Positions 38,101 to 48,859 of a stretch of DNA of 64,000 nt are shown piece after piece. Position 1 is the stretch's first letter. Each line of letters opens with the position of its first letter. The position numbers and the translations under genes are program-made. Below the pieces are notes generated by a model that saw only the letters and a list, made by a program, of their open reading frames with translations, made no database searches and was not told the origin of the DNA. The stretch is from Okapia johnstoni (taxonomy: Eukaryota; Chordata; Mammalia; Artiodactyla; Giraffidae), in NCBI GenBank assembly GCA_024291935.2, contig CM044306.1, positions 17,245,001 to 17,309,000 on the forward strand, in the 5' to 3' direction.

Positions 38101-41100
38101 GGGAGATAAAAGGCCCAGGGAGGCTCTGGACTCGGCTCCTGCTCTGGGCTGGAGAGGAGCGGGTAGCCCGCGCTGCAGGCCTCCTTCCTCCAGAAACAGC
38201 GGTAATGGTAGTAATAGCAGCTATCACCTGTGGAGTCTCAAGTGAGGGTCTGGGTGAGGGGGAGCTGAGTGGTTTACAAACCTTTGCTCACGTAGTCCTT
38301 ACCATCTTCCTGTGAGGCGGGACATCTTTTCACCCACCGACATAAGCGAGGCTTGGTAAGGGGGCTGGAGCGAGACAGTGGGGGCCGCACACCAAGGCAC
38401 GTCCTCAGAGCCCGTTCCCTTAACCCTGGCTTCACCTGAAGGCGTCTCTTGGGCTTCCTGAGCATCGAGCCCTGAGGAACAGGAAACCCAGTGGCTTGGG
38501 TCGCCGTGTCCCCCGTACCACCTGGAGCGCAGCTCCCCTATGATGCCCTGGGATGGTACCACTTGTGTCCACCTCTGTGGTTGGACGTGTTCACGGTGGG
38601 GCATCGTCCAAGCCAGGCAGGCGTCTCTGGGCCAGAGCCAGCGCCCAGCCCTTTCTCACTGCTCCTGGACCCGTGCCAGCTTGTTGACACTTACATAGTG
38701 GGCACTGGTGTCGAGAACTAGGAGCCCAAAGTGTTTCTGGGTGAGTAGCTCACAGTGGGTGAGGGTGCCGCCCTCTTGACTAGCCTTGGCTTGTATTGGG
38801 TTAGCCAGGAAGTTCATTCAGTTTTTTCATAGGATCTTGCAGGAAAACCCGAATGAACCTTTTGGCCAAAGCAGTAGTAGGCGGTCTAGACAGTATCTTC
38901 TACTCCGTGGGAGTTGGTTCTATAGTATTAGTCATAACCACCCCACCACATCCAGACCAGTACATGTACTCCCTGGCTGGAGCTCTACCTCTGATGCCAC
39001 GAAACAGCCTCTTTCCTTTGGGGCGGCTCCCGCTGCCCATGTATGAGTTTTTGGGGGAGAATCTATAGATAGCCTTGCAGGACTCTTCAGCAGGGAGCCA
39101 GGCTTGGACCTGGTTCCTGGGGGGAGAACCTCTTTTTTTTTTTTTTAATGTAATTAATTAGTTTAGTTTTGGCTGTGCTGGGTCTTCGTTGCTGCGTGTG
39201 CTGGGCTTTCTTTAGTTGTGGCAAGTGGGGGCTACTCTCCAGTTGCGGTGTTCGGGCTTCCCATTGTGGTGGCTTCTCTTGTTGTGAAGCACAGGCTCTA
39301 GGGTGCGTGGGCTTCAGTAGTTGCAGCACATGGGCTCAGTAGTTGTAGCTCTTAAGCTCCAGAGCATGCGTCAGTATGCGTCAGTAGTCATGGCATACTG
39401 GCTTAGTTGCCCCTCAGCATGTGGGATCTTCCGGGACCAGGAATCAAACCCATGCTCCCTGCATTGGCAGGCGGGTTCTTTACCACTGAGCCACCAGGGA
39501 AGCCCTTTTTCCTCTTTTTTTGAGGGAAGGTAGGTGAAATAGAGCAGAAAGGACCCAGCTACTCCCAGAAACTCTCTCCAGTCTCCTATAATTCGGCTGT
39601 GTCATCTCTCTGTTCAGAAATGGCAACTCTTTGGGTTTCAGATCATGGGAACTCAACCCTTTGTGACTGCTTTATCAGCTTTGCCTCACTTTGCTCCAGG
39701 CCTCCACTTCAGCCAGAGCTGCTCCCATTCCTGGAACCCTCACCTCCGCCCACCTCATTTTCAAGTCTCAGAGGTCCTACCTGCTTTTCAAGGCCACTAC
39801 AAATGCCTTCCCTTATATAAGGTCTTCCTGGATCATCCACCCCAAAATGACTTTCTGCAACATTCTGTCCTGAGTGGCATTGGAACCAGCTAGCATTCAG
39901 GTTACTGGAGAAGGAAATGGCAACCCACTCTGGTATTCTTGCCTGGAGAATCCCAGGGATGGGGGAGCCTGGTGGGCTGCCGTCTGTAGGGTCGCACAGA
40001 GTCGGACACGGCTGAAGCGATTTAGCAGCAGCAGCAGCAGCAGCATTCAGGTTATGCCTTTCCTTAGAAGGTCTCCCCGCTCTGCCAGGGAGCTCCTGAT
40101 GGTGGGGGACAGTGGTTTTGGCTCGTTCCCACACTGAGCACGTAGTCCTGTGTGTGCTTACAGGGTTGAGTTTGTGCATTTCCTGGCTTCTCCCCAGGAT
40201 ACCGCTACGTGATTCTGGATATCCCCCTGCTTTTTGAGACCAAGAAGCTGCTCAAGTACATGAAGCACACGGTGGTAGTATACTGGTGAGTGTGTGGCAA
40301 GGCCTGGCCCGACTGAGGCTGGAAAGGAGCACCCCTGGGGTAAGGCGCGTACCGATGAAACGGCCCATCGCATTTCACCCTTTCCCCACGTGGTGACCAG
40401 GAGGCCCAGGGGGTTTGGGTAGCAGTGCCCAGAGCCTGTAGAAATTGACCTCTATAGAGCCAGGCCCAGATATGCCTGAGGGTGGATGTGGGAAGTGATG
40501 GCCCCCAGGTGTCTCTCTAGTGCTTGGGAAGGGCTCCCCCTGCTGGCTGTTGGAGGCATTTCAGCCTAGATGCCGGGCCCTGCCCTGGGGTACAGTGTTC
40601 TTATTCAGTGGTTTCCTTTCCCTCCTGCAACGCTTCTCAACTTTGCAAACAGCTCCCACATTTGTTACTTCACTCAATTTATCTCTCAGCATAAGGTAGT
40701 CAGGACAGGAGTTGATATTTCTGGGGTATACGAAACTCAAGGCCGGAGTTACAGAATTTGTCTAGGGTCACCCACTGGCAATATGTATGAACTGAAAGTT
40801 GCAGAGAGGGAGCTGTCAGAACTCAGCTAAAGAAGGTGCTTTGTTCTCAGAATCCCTCAGGACATGGAGCAGACCAGCATCCAGGTTTGGCAAACAAGAG
40901 GATCAAACTGTCAGAGAAAATGAGTCATAGTCCCAGTGGGGTGTGAGTGTAGATGAGGCTTCAGGGTGTCTCTGCCTTCCAGAAACTTCCAGGATGCCAC
41001 CCACAGATACAACAGACACAGAGGTGGTTCCTTGGCTCTGCAGGTATTTTGGGCACAGAGTGGTTCTCAAGAGACTAATGCAGGGGAGGCTCCTGGAACA

Positions 41101-43800
41101 CCGGAGGCAGGGCCTGGAGTGCTCAGTGCCCCCAGCATCACCCTGCCCTCCCAGATCCCAGCCCTGGGCTGTCATTTAAAGGCAGCCTGAATCTACTGAG
41201 CCTGGAGCAGGGACTCAGGCATCTTCTTCTCTCCCCCACTGGCCTGTGTCTACCCGTGTAAACCTATAATCTCTCTGGGTTCTTTGTTCTCTGTTTGGGA
41301 AAGACTATCAACTGAGGCCAAGCGGACTCCATGAAGACAGAGTTCTCTTTGCCTTGGAGTTTTAATATAATTCCAAACTTTGTACCAAGGGATTAGAAAA
41401 AAAAAAAACACCTCAGAATATAATGTTTAAGTGAAAGTGTTAGTCACTTAGTTGTGTCTGACTCTTTGTGACTCCACGGACTGTAGCCTGCCAGGCTCCT
41501 CTGTCCATGGAATTTTACAGGCAAGAATACTGGAGTGGGTTGCCATTCCCTCCTCCAGGGGATCTTCCCAACTCAGGAATTGAACCGAGGTCTCCTGTTT
41601 TACAGGCAGATTCTTTGTCCCGAGTAAACAAAATATGACCTGGTTGCATCTGCAGTCACCAGGTGACTCAGGCCTACCTTTCCCACCTTCCTCCTCCCAT
41701 GCTTTCCTTTTGCCAAGAGCAGAAACAGCTATGGCTCCTGGCAGATGGGCCTCTGTGGATTTGCCCGCTTCCCGGGAGATCCTCCAGCCCTACTCATTGG
41801 CCAGAGCCTTCCCAGGGTCCCGAGTACCATACATCCCCCACTGTTATCACATGTGGTTGTATGACTCTTTAGAGATACCCAGGAGGTAGTTGAAGGATTA
41901 TTTGTCTTTCATAAAAGGAATCTACACTTAACAAAAATAAGTCCATCCCCACATGGATTCCTTTAACTGGCAAGCTGCCCCTTGGGCATTTGAACTAATA
42001 TGGGGGATTTACCAAAGTGTGACTATACCAAACTATGATTATTCACTTTTTTGAGGAGCTTGCTAGTTGTGGGGTAAATGTTTGGGCAAAAGTTCCCTTA
42101 CCCCAAACAACATCAGTCCTTAAACTAACCACAAGTGACTCTTGCTGAGCTCCAGGAAGGGCCGTCGGCGAGTTCCACCTTCACATCCTGGGAGGCCCAT
42201 GGTCTCAGCCTCACCCTCTGAAGGATGAGTGCTCATTGGTGGCCCCAAGCCATCTCCATTCTCTCAGCCAGACTTTCCCAGCCACAGATCTGCAGAGTCC
42301 CCTGACAAGGATTGGATATAGTCCTTGTTCTCGGCCAGGTGGGAACTGGCTCCACGACCTTGAGAGCATGCTGTCCTCCTAACAAAGGAAGTCAGAAGTC
42401 CTACCAACTTTTCAAGGCCAGTACAAACGCCATCTTTACACAAGGTCTTCCTTGATTGGTCAGCCAGAAATGACTTTCTGCCGCGTTCGGTCCTCAGTGG
42501 CTTTGAAATTGGCTAGTGTTCAAGTTATATCTGTCCTTTCTGTCTTCCCATCCCAGGAGGTCCTCAGGTCTAGGCCACAAGTAGACTAAAGGGGCTAAGC
42601 TGTAGTCATCAGATCTTCCCATCTCATAACTGGGAAAACTCTGGCCTAGAGGCAAAGCACAGAGACCCCCAAATGGCAGACAACAGCTGCTGCAGCCTTT
42701 TCCCCCCTTGTTCCCACCGAGGGGCTTAGGCAGTCAGAGAGCTGGGGACTGCTAGAGATGACCCTGCTCCAGAGGACAGCCAGACAGTGCCTGTGTAATC
42801 AAAGCAGGACAGGGAGCTTGCTGAGGAAGGACCAGGTGGTAACATCAGAGCAGGCAAGAGAGGCATTCTTTGTTTATTTCCTCTGGAGCTGGGAGGCTGG
42901 GTGCTGCTCGGCCTACTGTGCAGTGCTCAGTCCTGTCCCAAGGGCCAAGGGGATCCCGTTCTCAAGTCCTTGTTCCTGTTGGAAGCACATTGGGGCATCC
43001 CCCTTCCTCCATGGCATCCAGCCCAGCGGCCACCGTCTCAGCACAGTCCTTGTGCTCTGAATGTGCCAGGGTGGGTGTGGGGAGACAAGGAGAGGGCTCT
43101 TTGTGGAAGCCCGGGAAGCTGATTTTTATGCTGTAGGCCCTGGTCCCCAGGGGAACTGCGGGAAGCATTTAGCTTGCAGACCCAGGCCTTTCAGTAAAGG
43201 TCACCCATCCAGGGATGCAGGATGTCGCTGATTTCAGGTGACCAAATCCTCCCATCTTAAAACCAAGGAATCTCGGGCCTGGTAGCCAAGCAGAGAGACC
43301 CCAGATGGCAGAAAACAGCTGCTGCCCCCCTTTCCCCTCCCCATTTATACTAAGGGGCTTAGGTAGCCCACAGCAGTGCTAGGGTGCTCACAAGGAGTGG
43401 GGTGAGGTGGGGGGAAGCCCGAGCTTCCAGGGCTGCCCACCCCTGTAACAAGGGAGGAGGGAAGCCGGAGCCTGCAGTGCCTGAGCAGCCCTTCTGCCTG
43501 GTCCTTAGTGACCGAGACATGCAGCTGGCCCGGCTGATGCGGCGGAACAACCTGAGTCGCGAGGACGCGGAGGCCCGGATCAAGGCCCAGCTGCCCCTGA
43601 AGGACAAGGCCCGCATGGCCCACCACATTCTAGACAACTCGGGCGAGTGGAGCGTCACCAAACGCCAGGTGGTCCTCCTGCACGCGGAGCTGGAGCACTC
43701 CCTGGAGTACCTGCCACTGCGGCTCAGGGTCCTCACGGGGCTGGCCGGCATCATCGGTCTGCTCTACCTGCTCACCCACTACCTCCTGCCTTCCCCCTAG
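34998..43800 (+). CDS. DCAKD: DCAKD, dephospho-CoA kinase domain-containing protein, complete CDS in four exons
   Basis: Join of 34998-35109, 35743-35946, 40198-40285 and 43509-43800: 696 nt, 231 residues plus stop, the known mammalian length. All phases match. A P-loop [11 protein letters not shown] spans residues 5-15; the dephospho-CoA-kinase fold follows, with a VDV segment after strand 2 (residues 31-33), [14 protein letters not shown] in the CoA-binding part, LDIPLLFE near residue 112, and a lid-like stretch [17 protein letters not shown] (143-159). The C-terminus (about 208-228) is a hydrophobic helix absent from bacterial CoaE and likely a membrane anchor. The reaction expected from the family is ATP plus dephospho-CoA to CoA. 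In mammals COASY also does this, and DCAKD's exact role is less settled. The gene is intact and is transcribed away from NMT1. Confidence 0.97.
35110..35742 (+). other. DCAKD intron between coding exons 1 and 2
   Basis: 633 bases, nearly half of it an antisense SINE (35337-35622). Nothing else is recognised. Confidence 0.9.
35337..35622 (-). repeat. Antisense Bov-tA/CHR-type SINE
   Basis: Words: TTTTCTCTAGTTGCGACGAG, GTGGGCTCAGTAGTTACGGC, TTCCCAAACCAGGGATCGAA, CACTGGACCATCAAGGAAGT. Confidence 0.88.
35743..35946 (+). CDS. DCAKD: DCAKD coding exon 2
   Basis: The acceptor TTCCTGCCTCAG ends at 35742, and the donor CGGG|GTAAGT starts at 35947. The exon encodes Val38 to Arg105 and the first base of Gly106, including [20 protein letters not shown] and [19 protein letters not shown]. 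It is strongly GC-rich compared with the flanking SINE-containing intron. Confidence 0.96.
36236..36450 (-). repeat. Antisense BOV-A2 SINE
   Basis: Words: GTTGTTGTGGTTTAGTCGCT, ACCCCATGGACTGTAGCCCG, GGCAAGAATGCTGGAGTGGG, TGCTGAGCCACCAGGGAAGC. Confidence 0.88.
38794..38870. mobile_element. Mariner-derived palindromic MITE
   Basis: The left arm TATTGGGTTAGCCAGGAAGT continues TTCATTCAGTTTTTTC. The right arm AGGAAAACCCGAATGAACCT ends TTTTGGCCAAA. The arms are imperfect inverted complements, matching the short mariner-type element common in ruminants. No transposase is encoded; it is a non-autonomous relic. Confidence 0.75.
39132..39505 (-). repeat. Antisense Bov-tA/CHR-type SINE, long form
   Basis: A T-run is followed by TTTTGGCTGTGCTGGGTCTT, GCAAGTGGGGGCTACTCTCC, GGCTTCTCTTGTTGTGAAGC and ACCACTGAGCCACCAGGGAA. 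Confidence 0.88.
39892..40054 (+). repeat. Bov-A monomer SINE with 13-bp target-site duplication
   Basis: The body AGAAGGAAATGGCAACCCAC to an AGCAGCAGC tail is flanked by AGCATTCAGGTTA at 39892-39904 and 40042-40054. It is a recent insertion about 150 bp before DCAKD coding exon 3. Confidence 0.9.
40198..40285 (+). CDS. DCAKD: DCAKD coding exon 3
   Basis: The acceptor CTTCTCCCCAG ends at 40197, and the donor TACTG|GTGAGT starts at 40286. This 88-nt exon encodes [20 protein letters not shown] and MKHTVVVY. The final codon is split: TG joins T of exon 4 to give Cys135, so the tryptophan seen when reading through the donor is not real. Confidence 0.96.
40286..43508 (+). other. DCAKD last intron
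   Basis: About 3.2 kb with one antisense BOV-A2 (41430-41622) and two locally duplicated segments (see findings). No additional exon is recognised. Confidence 0.85.
41430..41622 (-). repeat. Antisense BOV-A2 SINE
   Basis: Words: GTGTTAGTCACTTAGTTGTG, GACTGTAGCCTGCCAGGCTC, GGCAAGAATACTGGAGTGGG, TTTTACAGGCAGATTCTTTG. Confidence 0.88.
43509..43800 (+). CDS. DCAKD: DCAKD coding exon 4 and stop
   Basis: The acceptor GCCTGGTCCTTAG ends at 43508, and the stop TAG is at 43798-43800. The exon encodes residues 136-231, the lid region and C-terminal helices, ending with [20 protein letters not shown] plus two residues. The hydrophobic end is a probable tail anchor. Confidence 0.96.
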
Positions 43801-44674
43801 CTGGACCCTCCGAGGCAGGAACTGCTGGGTCTCCATATCTTCAGAGGCTGGAACCAGGTAACAAATGCATCGGGTTTCCTCTCAACCCCTCAACACACGC
43901 ACTCTGGATCTGGGCTGGAGCCCTGCCGTGGGCCTACGCTTCCTTGGGACACATACTGCATTCTGTCCAAGGCAGGAAAACAGCCCTCTGTCAGCAGATG
44001 CTCCTTTCCACCTCCCCCAGAGCCCCTCCCTCTGGAACCCCCTGCAGAACAGTGTCCATGAGAGGGTGTGGCAGTAACAGTGAGAGACTATTGGTAATTT
44101 CTTGTGGGTGGGGGTGAGGAGCACTCTGAGGGGCCATCACCAGTGTTTAAAGCTGGGAGGGTCCCTGGGCCTGAACTGTCTCCAAGCACGTGCCCCATCA
44201 TGGTCAAAATGTCCTCTTAGTGGACGTCATGGAATCAGTTTGGACCAAAGGCTGCCACCTTCAAGCAGGATTCCCCCGTAGACTGAAGCCCTCAGCCAGG
44301 ATACAGGAAGGATTCCCTTGTGGGCGATACTATATCCGGGAGGAGGCCAGGCCTCTTCTGAGATGACCCACCGTCCCCCTGTGGCATTTCCCCAGCACTT
44401 CTGCAGCCCGCTCCCTGCCGCCTACCATTCTACCTCCCTGAGCTCTTGGGGGTCCACGTGCACCTGGATGTTTCTTGCCTCTGTGCCTTTGCCTTGCTGC
44501 TCCCCAATCTAAAATAACCCTCCCCCCACCCCACAACTGGTTACCTTCTAGCTCAGGCACCACCTGAAGCTCCAGGCAGGGTTAGGTGCTCTGGGTTACC
44601 ACCCCGCCACCACCATGTTTTACCTGAATCCACAGTAAAATAATCAACCAAAAGCTGGTTGGTCTCTCCTCCTA

Positions 44675-44765
44675 GACTGTAAGCCCTTTGCGGGCAGGAA
44701 CTGTGTCTTATTCATCTCTGTGTTCCTGGTGCAGAGCCTGAGTTGCCACTGGTGCTGAATAAAGT
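44675..44765 (+). repeat. L2-like LINE 3' end forming the DCAKD poly(A) region
   Basis: AGACTGTAAGCCCTTTGCGG, GCAGGAACTGTGTCTTATTC and CTGTGTTCCTGGTGCAGAGC followed by TGCTGAATAAA is the pattern of the L2 3' terminus. Diverged copy. Confidence 0.55.
44758..44763 (+). terminator. DCAKD polyadenylation signal AATAAA
   Basis: A canonical hexamer, followed by GTGTGTTG, a GT-rich downstream element of the kind that binds cleavage factors. The cleavage site is expected about 15-25 bases after the hexamer. Confidence 0.75.
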
Positions 44766-45929
44766 GTGTTGACCTGAAATGCTCCGTGCTGCCGCTGTAC
44801 CCCCAGCATCACTGACCAACCGAGGTTCCCAGACTCCGCTCATAACATTTGGGCTTAAGTGTGGCCTCTTCCCACACTAAGACCTGGGCCTCTCACTCCC
44901 CCAGCCCCAGAAGGTACAGTCGCCCTCTTGACTTCATCCAGGATTCAGCCAGCACCAAACATACCTGTGTGAGAGGAATGGAGGTGCTGGGGAAGCCTCA
45001 CATCCATGTACTCCATCTTCCTTCCCCAACCCAATTAGACCAGTGTGGACATCAGCTTCCTCTTGCCAGAGCCGGCAGACCTGCTGATGTGTTGATCCTG
45101 CGGCCAGCAGACTATTAAAGCCAGAAATGAGTGTGACAAATGCGACTGCTGTGGTGGCCATATTCAGTGCCCCCTTTCCCCGAGCTGCTCATACTTCAGA
45201 GACCAGCTCATTAACTCACTGCAAACCCAGGAGGGGCCGAGGCTGGTCAAGGAGGCTGCAGAGTGGGTCCAGGGCTGGATGAGAACAGCAGAGGGTGGCT
45301 GCTTCTGCGGTTTGAGACCCGGCAAGAGGGGGGAAAGGGAAGATATGGACCCCTCCCAGCACCATTACCCCAGTCATGGAGAAGATGGCTCCTTGTGAAG
45401 ACCTGTGACGTGCTGACACCACTGCATTGTGACACCCGGAGGTAACATAGTGATTATTCTGATTCCCGGCCCAGAGGGATGATCTGGTTTGGGTCAGAGC
45501 CAAGGTTCAGAACTCGGCCTGCTGTATCCCAGGGCCTGCTGGGAGGGAGCAGACCTGGGGTCCCTCTGGCCCGTTGGGCTCTGTCTCCTACCTGTGTGAC
45601 CTCCTGTCTTCATGAGGTTTATGTCAAGGAATCTAATATATGGAGGACCACGGAAACCCTTTGCAAACGGTAAAGCTCCAGAGTTATTTTCTTCCCTGCC
45701 CCAGTATACTGAATTGGATGCAAGAATGTCAGAGGATGGCCAATCAGGAAGGTGTGGAGAAAACGCCATCTCGGCCTCTTCATCCCAGACTTTGCCTTGC
45801 TGGCTCAAGGCGGCCTTACAGGAATCCTACTTCCTCTGGGGCATCACTGCATGCCTAGGTCGCTCCGGAGCCCCTTGGGTAAAGCAAGAGCCTGTCCCTC
45901 GCCCCATCAAGCCCTGGTCCCTCGACCCG

Positions 45930-46260
45930 GCGACACCCTCCGCTCCGGCCGGCAGGTGGCAGCACCCGCCAGGGTTGGGGTCGGGCTTCGGCGGCCGGGG
46001 CTAACCAAACGATCCCTAACTTTCTCCCGGTGGCGTTCCCGTCTTTCCTCCGGGGCCGCGGCCGGCGTCAGATTCCCCGGCAGCTGTAGAGGCGCGGGCG
46101 AGCAGCCGGGCCCGGGGCGCTAATTAACAAGCCGTGCGGCTCGCCGCGTTCTCTTTGCTGAAGCTGCGGGAGCCGGGCGCCGCGGGGCGGAGGGACATGT
46201 CCCCATTTCCACCCTTGTGCTAGGGTGACCGGTCTCCCACCCTCCAGCCGCGCGCTCGGG
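45930..46260. promoter_or_regulatory. CpG island of unknown function
   Basis: Dense CpG (for example GGGGCCGCGGCCGGCGTC, GCGCGGGCGAGCAGCCGGG) lies around an embedded GCTAATTAACAAG homeodomain-type motif near 46120. There is no coding frame or splice pattern to make it a gene start. It may be an enhancer or an unannotated RNA promoter. Confidence 0.45.
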
Positions 46261-46721
46261 CCCTGCTGCTCTCCGTTAACCCACTTGGGTCCTCAACTAC
46301 CCCGGCGCGGAGCAGTAAAGACGCCGGCGAGGGCTGCAGGCGTATCGGCCTCCAGGCGCGGGATGAAGGGGACAGGCAGGCCCCTAAAACCATCCCCAGG
46401 CCCAGGCCGGCCCTAGGGTGCTTAGCAGAGCCTTACTGTCCAAAGCACCTCCCGCAGCTGTCTCCTGAAACTTCCCAACTCTGAGAAAGAGTGCAGGAGG
46501 CAGAGCTAGAATTTGAGGCTCAGAGGTTGAGCCCCGGAGGCCCACGTAACCAACAGGCATAATCCCACGCTCTGGACCCCTAGTTCAATGCCCCTCCCAT
46601 TACTTGCAGTGCCTCGTTAATGACGCCTTGGGTCTTTATATAAGAGTTATCCTCAACTCTTCTTCAAATGTTCTGTCTCTCTGTCCTTGGAGAGGGTGAA
46701 GGGAGGGGCAGGGGAAGGGTT

Positions 46722-46888
46722 CAGTTCAGTTCAGTCGCTCAGTCGTGTCCGACTCTTTGCGACCCCATGAATCGCAGCATGCCAGGCCTCCCTGTCCATC
46801 ACCAACTCCCGGAGTATACCCAAACCCATGTCTATCGAGTCGGTGATGCCATCCAACCATCTCATCCTCTGTCGTCCCCTTCTCTGGG
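46722..46888 (-). repeat. Antisense BovB 3' fragment
   Basis: Starts TCAGTTCAGTTCAGTCGCTC and continues CGTGTCCGACTCTTTGCGAC and CGAGTCGGTGATGCCATCCA. It is little diverged, so probably a young copy. Confidence 0.9.
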
Positions 46889-48859
46889 GAAGGTTTAGGA
46901 TCCTCCATTAAGGAGCCACCAGGGCTAGAAATTGGATGGGAGGGTAACAGCCAGGGCAGCTGTGACAAAGGCACTCCAGATCAAGAGGAACCTGTCCTAG
47001 AGGCAGGAGAGGGAGCTGGGTGGCAGTGATGACCCGAGGCCACGTGAGGTGGACAGGAGAGACCCCAGAGATGGCGGGTGAGAAGGAGGAAAACGCAGGA
47101 GGTGCTGAGGCACTGTGGGCCGGCCCTCCCACTCCTTCCTGGAAAGGGGAGACTTGGCTGGTAGCTCCTCCATCCCTCCAGCAGAGCTGAGGCTGCACCC
47201 AGCTGGGGCCCAAAGAGCCTCCTCCCTTTGCTCCCCACCCTCCGCTCCCCATCACTCAGATTCCAATACAATTTCCAGCTAACCAGCATGTCGATAGAAC
47301 AAGTCGGGCAGCCGGATTGCTGGCCAATTACAGGAAATCATTCTGCTCCACAGCTCAGCGCCCAGGGAGAGGGAGGGAGAGAGGAAGGGAGGGGATGTGA
47401 GGGAGCAGGCACCCAGCTTGCAGGCTGAGAAGGGGCTCTGGCTTTGGGTGGGGCATGCAGTCCCCAGGGAGAATCTGGGGTAGGAGAGCTGGGGTGGATA
47501 GGGAGGCTTCTGGGGCTGGGGGGGCGGGGTGGGTCAGCAGGGGTTCTTCCTCATCAGAGCTCTCATGCCCTAAGCCACTAAGATGAGCGCCAGGAGGAAA
47601 GGTGTCTGCTTGGAGTAGAAGGGGGCAGAAGGGCAGATGGTGAGATCAGTCTCCTCCAGAGTCCAGTGTTTGGGAATGGGGTTGGTACCCAGGCCTCCCG
47701 GGCCCAGGAGAACTCTCAATACCCGGAAGGATCATCCCAATACCCGGAAGTGAGGCCCACATGGGCAGGACCTGTGCTTCACATCCAGCCATGGACCAAA
47801 GGGTCCAGATCCCCCCAAGGGGATCCTGGGGGGACAAGGAGAAGGGGTTTAAAGAGGAGGCAGGGAGGAAAGGTGCTGCAGCCTGTAGCTGAGTGGTCCT
47901 TCAACAGTCTCACTTGGTGAAGGGATAAGTCTGGAAGCATTCTTCTGGACTCCAAAAGGTGGGACACAGAAATGGCAGGGGACAAGTCTTCCCCGCTTAC
48001 CTTCCCAGCACCTCTGCCTGACCTTCAAGAAACTTTCACACCTCTCAAAGGGCCCCCCTCCCCCTCCCTCTCCCTCTCCATCCATCTGAATCTATCCCTA
48101 CCTTCCTTGCTGAGCCAGATGCCTGTTTGTCCCCCCCCTCCCAATTCCCACCTGCATCCTGCATCACATCTTTCCCAAAACTGCCTTAACTATCCCCTGG
48201 CCACGCCACCCAGCAGACCCTGAGGTCCCTCTGATTCCCAGCACCAATGATTAGCTCCCTTGAGCGGTGCTGGGGCCCTGTCCCAAAGTAGTGAAAGATC
48301 CTTGACTTATAGGAATTTCTCCAGGGACTAACTCCACTCAGCAACTGACTACGGTTGCTCTGTTTGTCTTGAACCCCAAAATGAGTTAGGGGTGACCCAG
48401 TGATTCCTTCCCCTGCTCCAGGCAGTAGCCACCTCCCCGAAGCCCCCTCCCCGATTCCTCAGCATCTTTCTGCTCCTTCTGCCTGTTCTAAACTCTCTCC
48501 TTCAAACCCCCATCAAAGGTGGGGCTTGGGTTAGATTCACCCCCTCCTGCTCCCCCCGCCCCCGCACCCCACCTTGGTCATCCCAAGGGTACGCAGCCAG
48601 GCAGACACCCCGGAGAAGAGATAGATCTCTGCGCCCTGTGCACCAGACACGCAGCTGTGCTCAGGAAAAACGCTGAATGAATGCTGTTGACTGGCAAGCC
48701 GGCATCAAAGTGGTGGGTGCATGGAGAGGGAGGGACAGGGCCCTGGGGCCACTCCTACCCCAGGATCCCTGCCCGAGCCCACAGGCTTGGACTTCCGGAA
48801 TGGGGATGTCGGGGCTGGCCCGATTGTACAAAGCAGGCGCCCTCGGCTCTGCGAGATTG

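Larger units (their letters stand above)
35947..40197 (+). other. DCAKD intron between coding exons 2 and 3
   Basis: About 4.25 kb with three SINEs, a mariner-derived MITE at 38794-38870, MIR relics and a GC-rich middle. No other exon is recognised. Confidence 0.85.
43801..44780 (+). other. DCAKD: DCAKD 3' UTR
   Basis: About 980 bases follow the stop codon to the AATAAA at 44758-44763. No other strong polyadenylation signal is seen before it. The last 100 bases resemble an L2 LINE 3' end. Confidence 0.75.

Noticed and set aside
38871..39068. 71-codon frame downstream of the mariner MITE
   Set aside because: It has a membrane-like look in part, but no family is recognised and the frame begins inside the MITE. 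Not supported as a gene.
40261..40290. Tryptophan at the end of DCAKD exon 3
   Set aside because: This arises only by reading through the GTGAGT donor. Splicing TG to T at 43509 gives cysteine.
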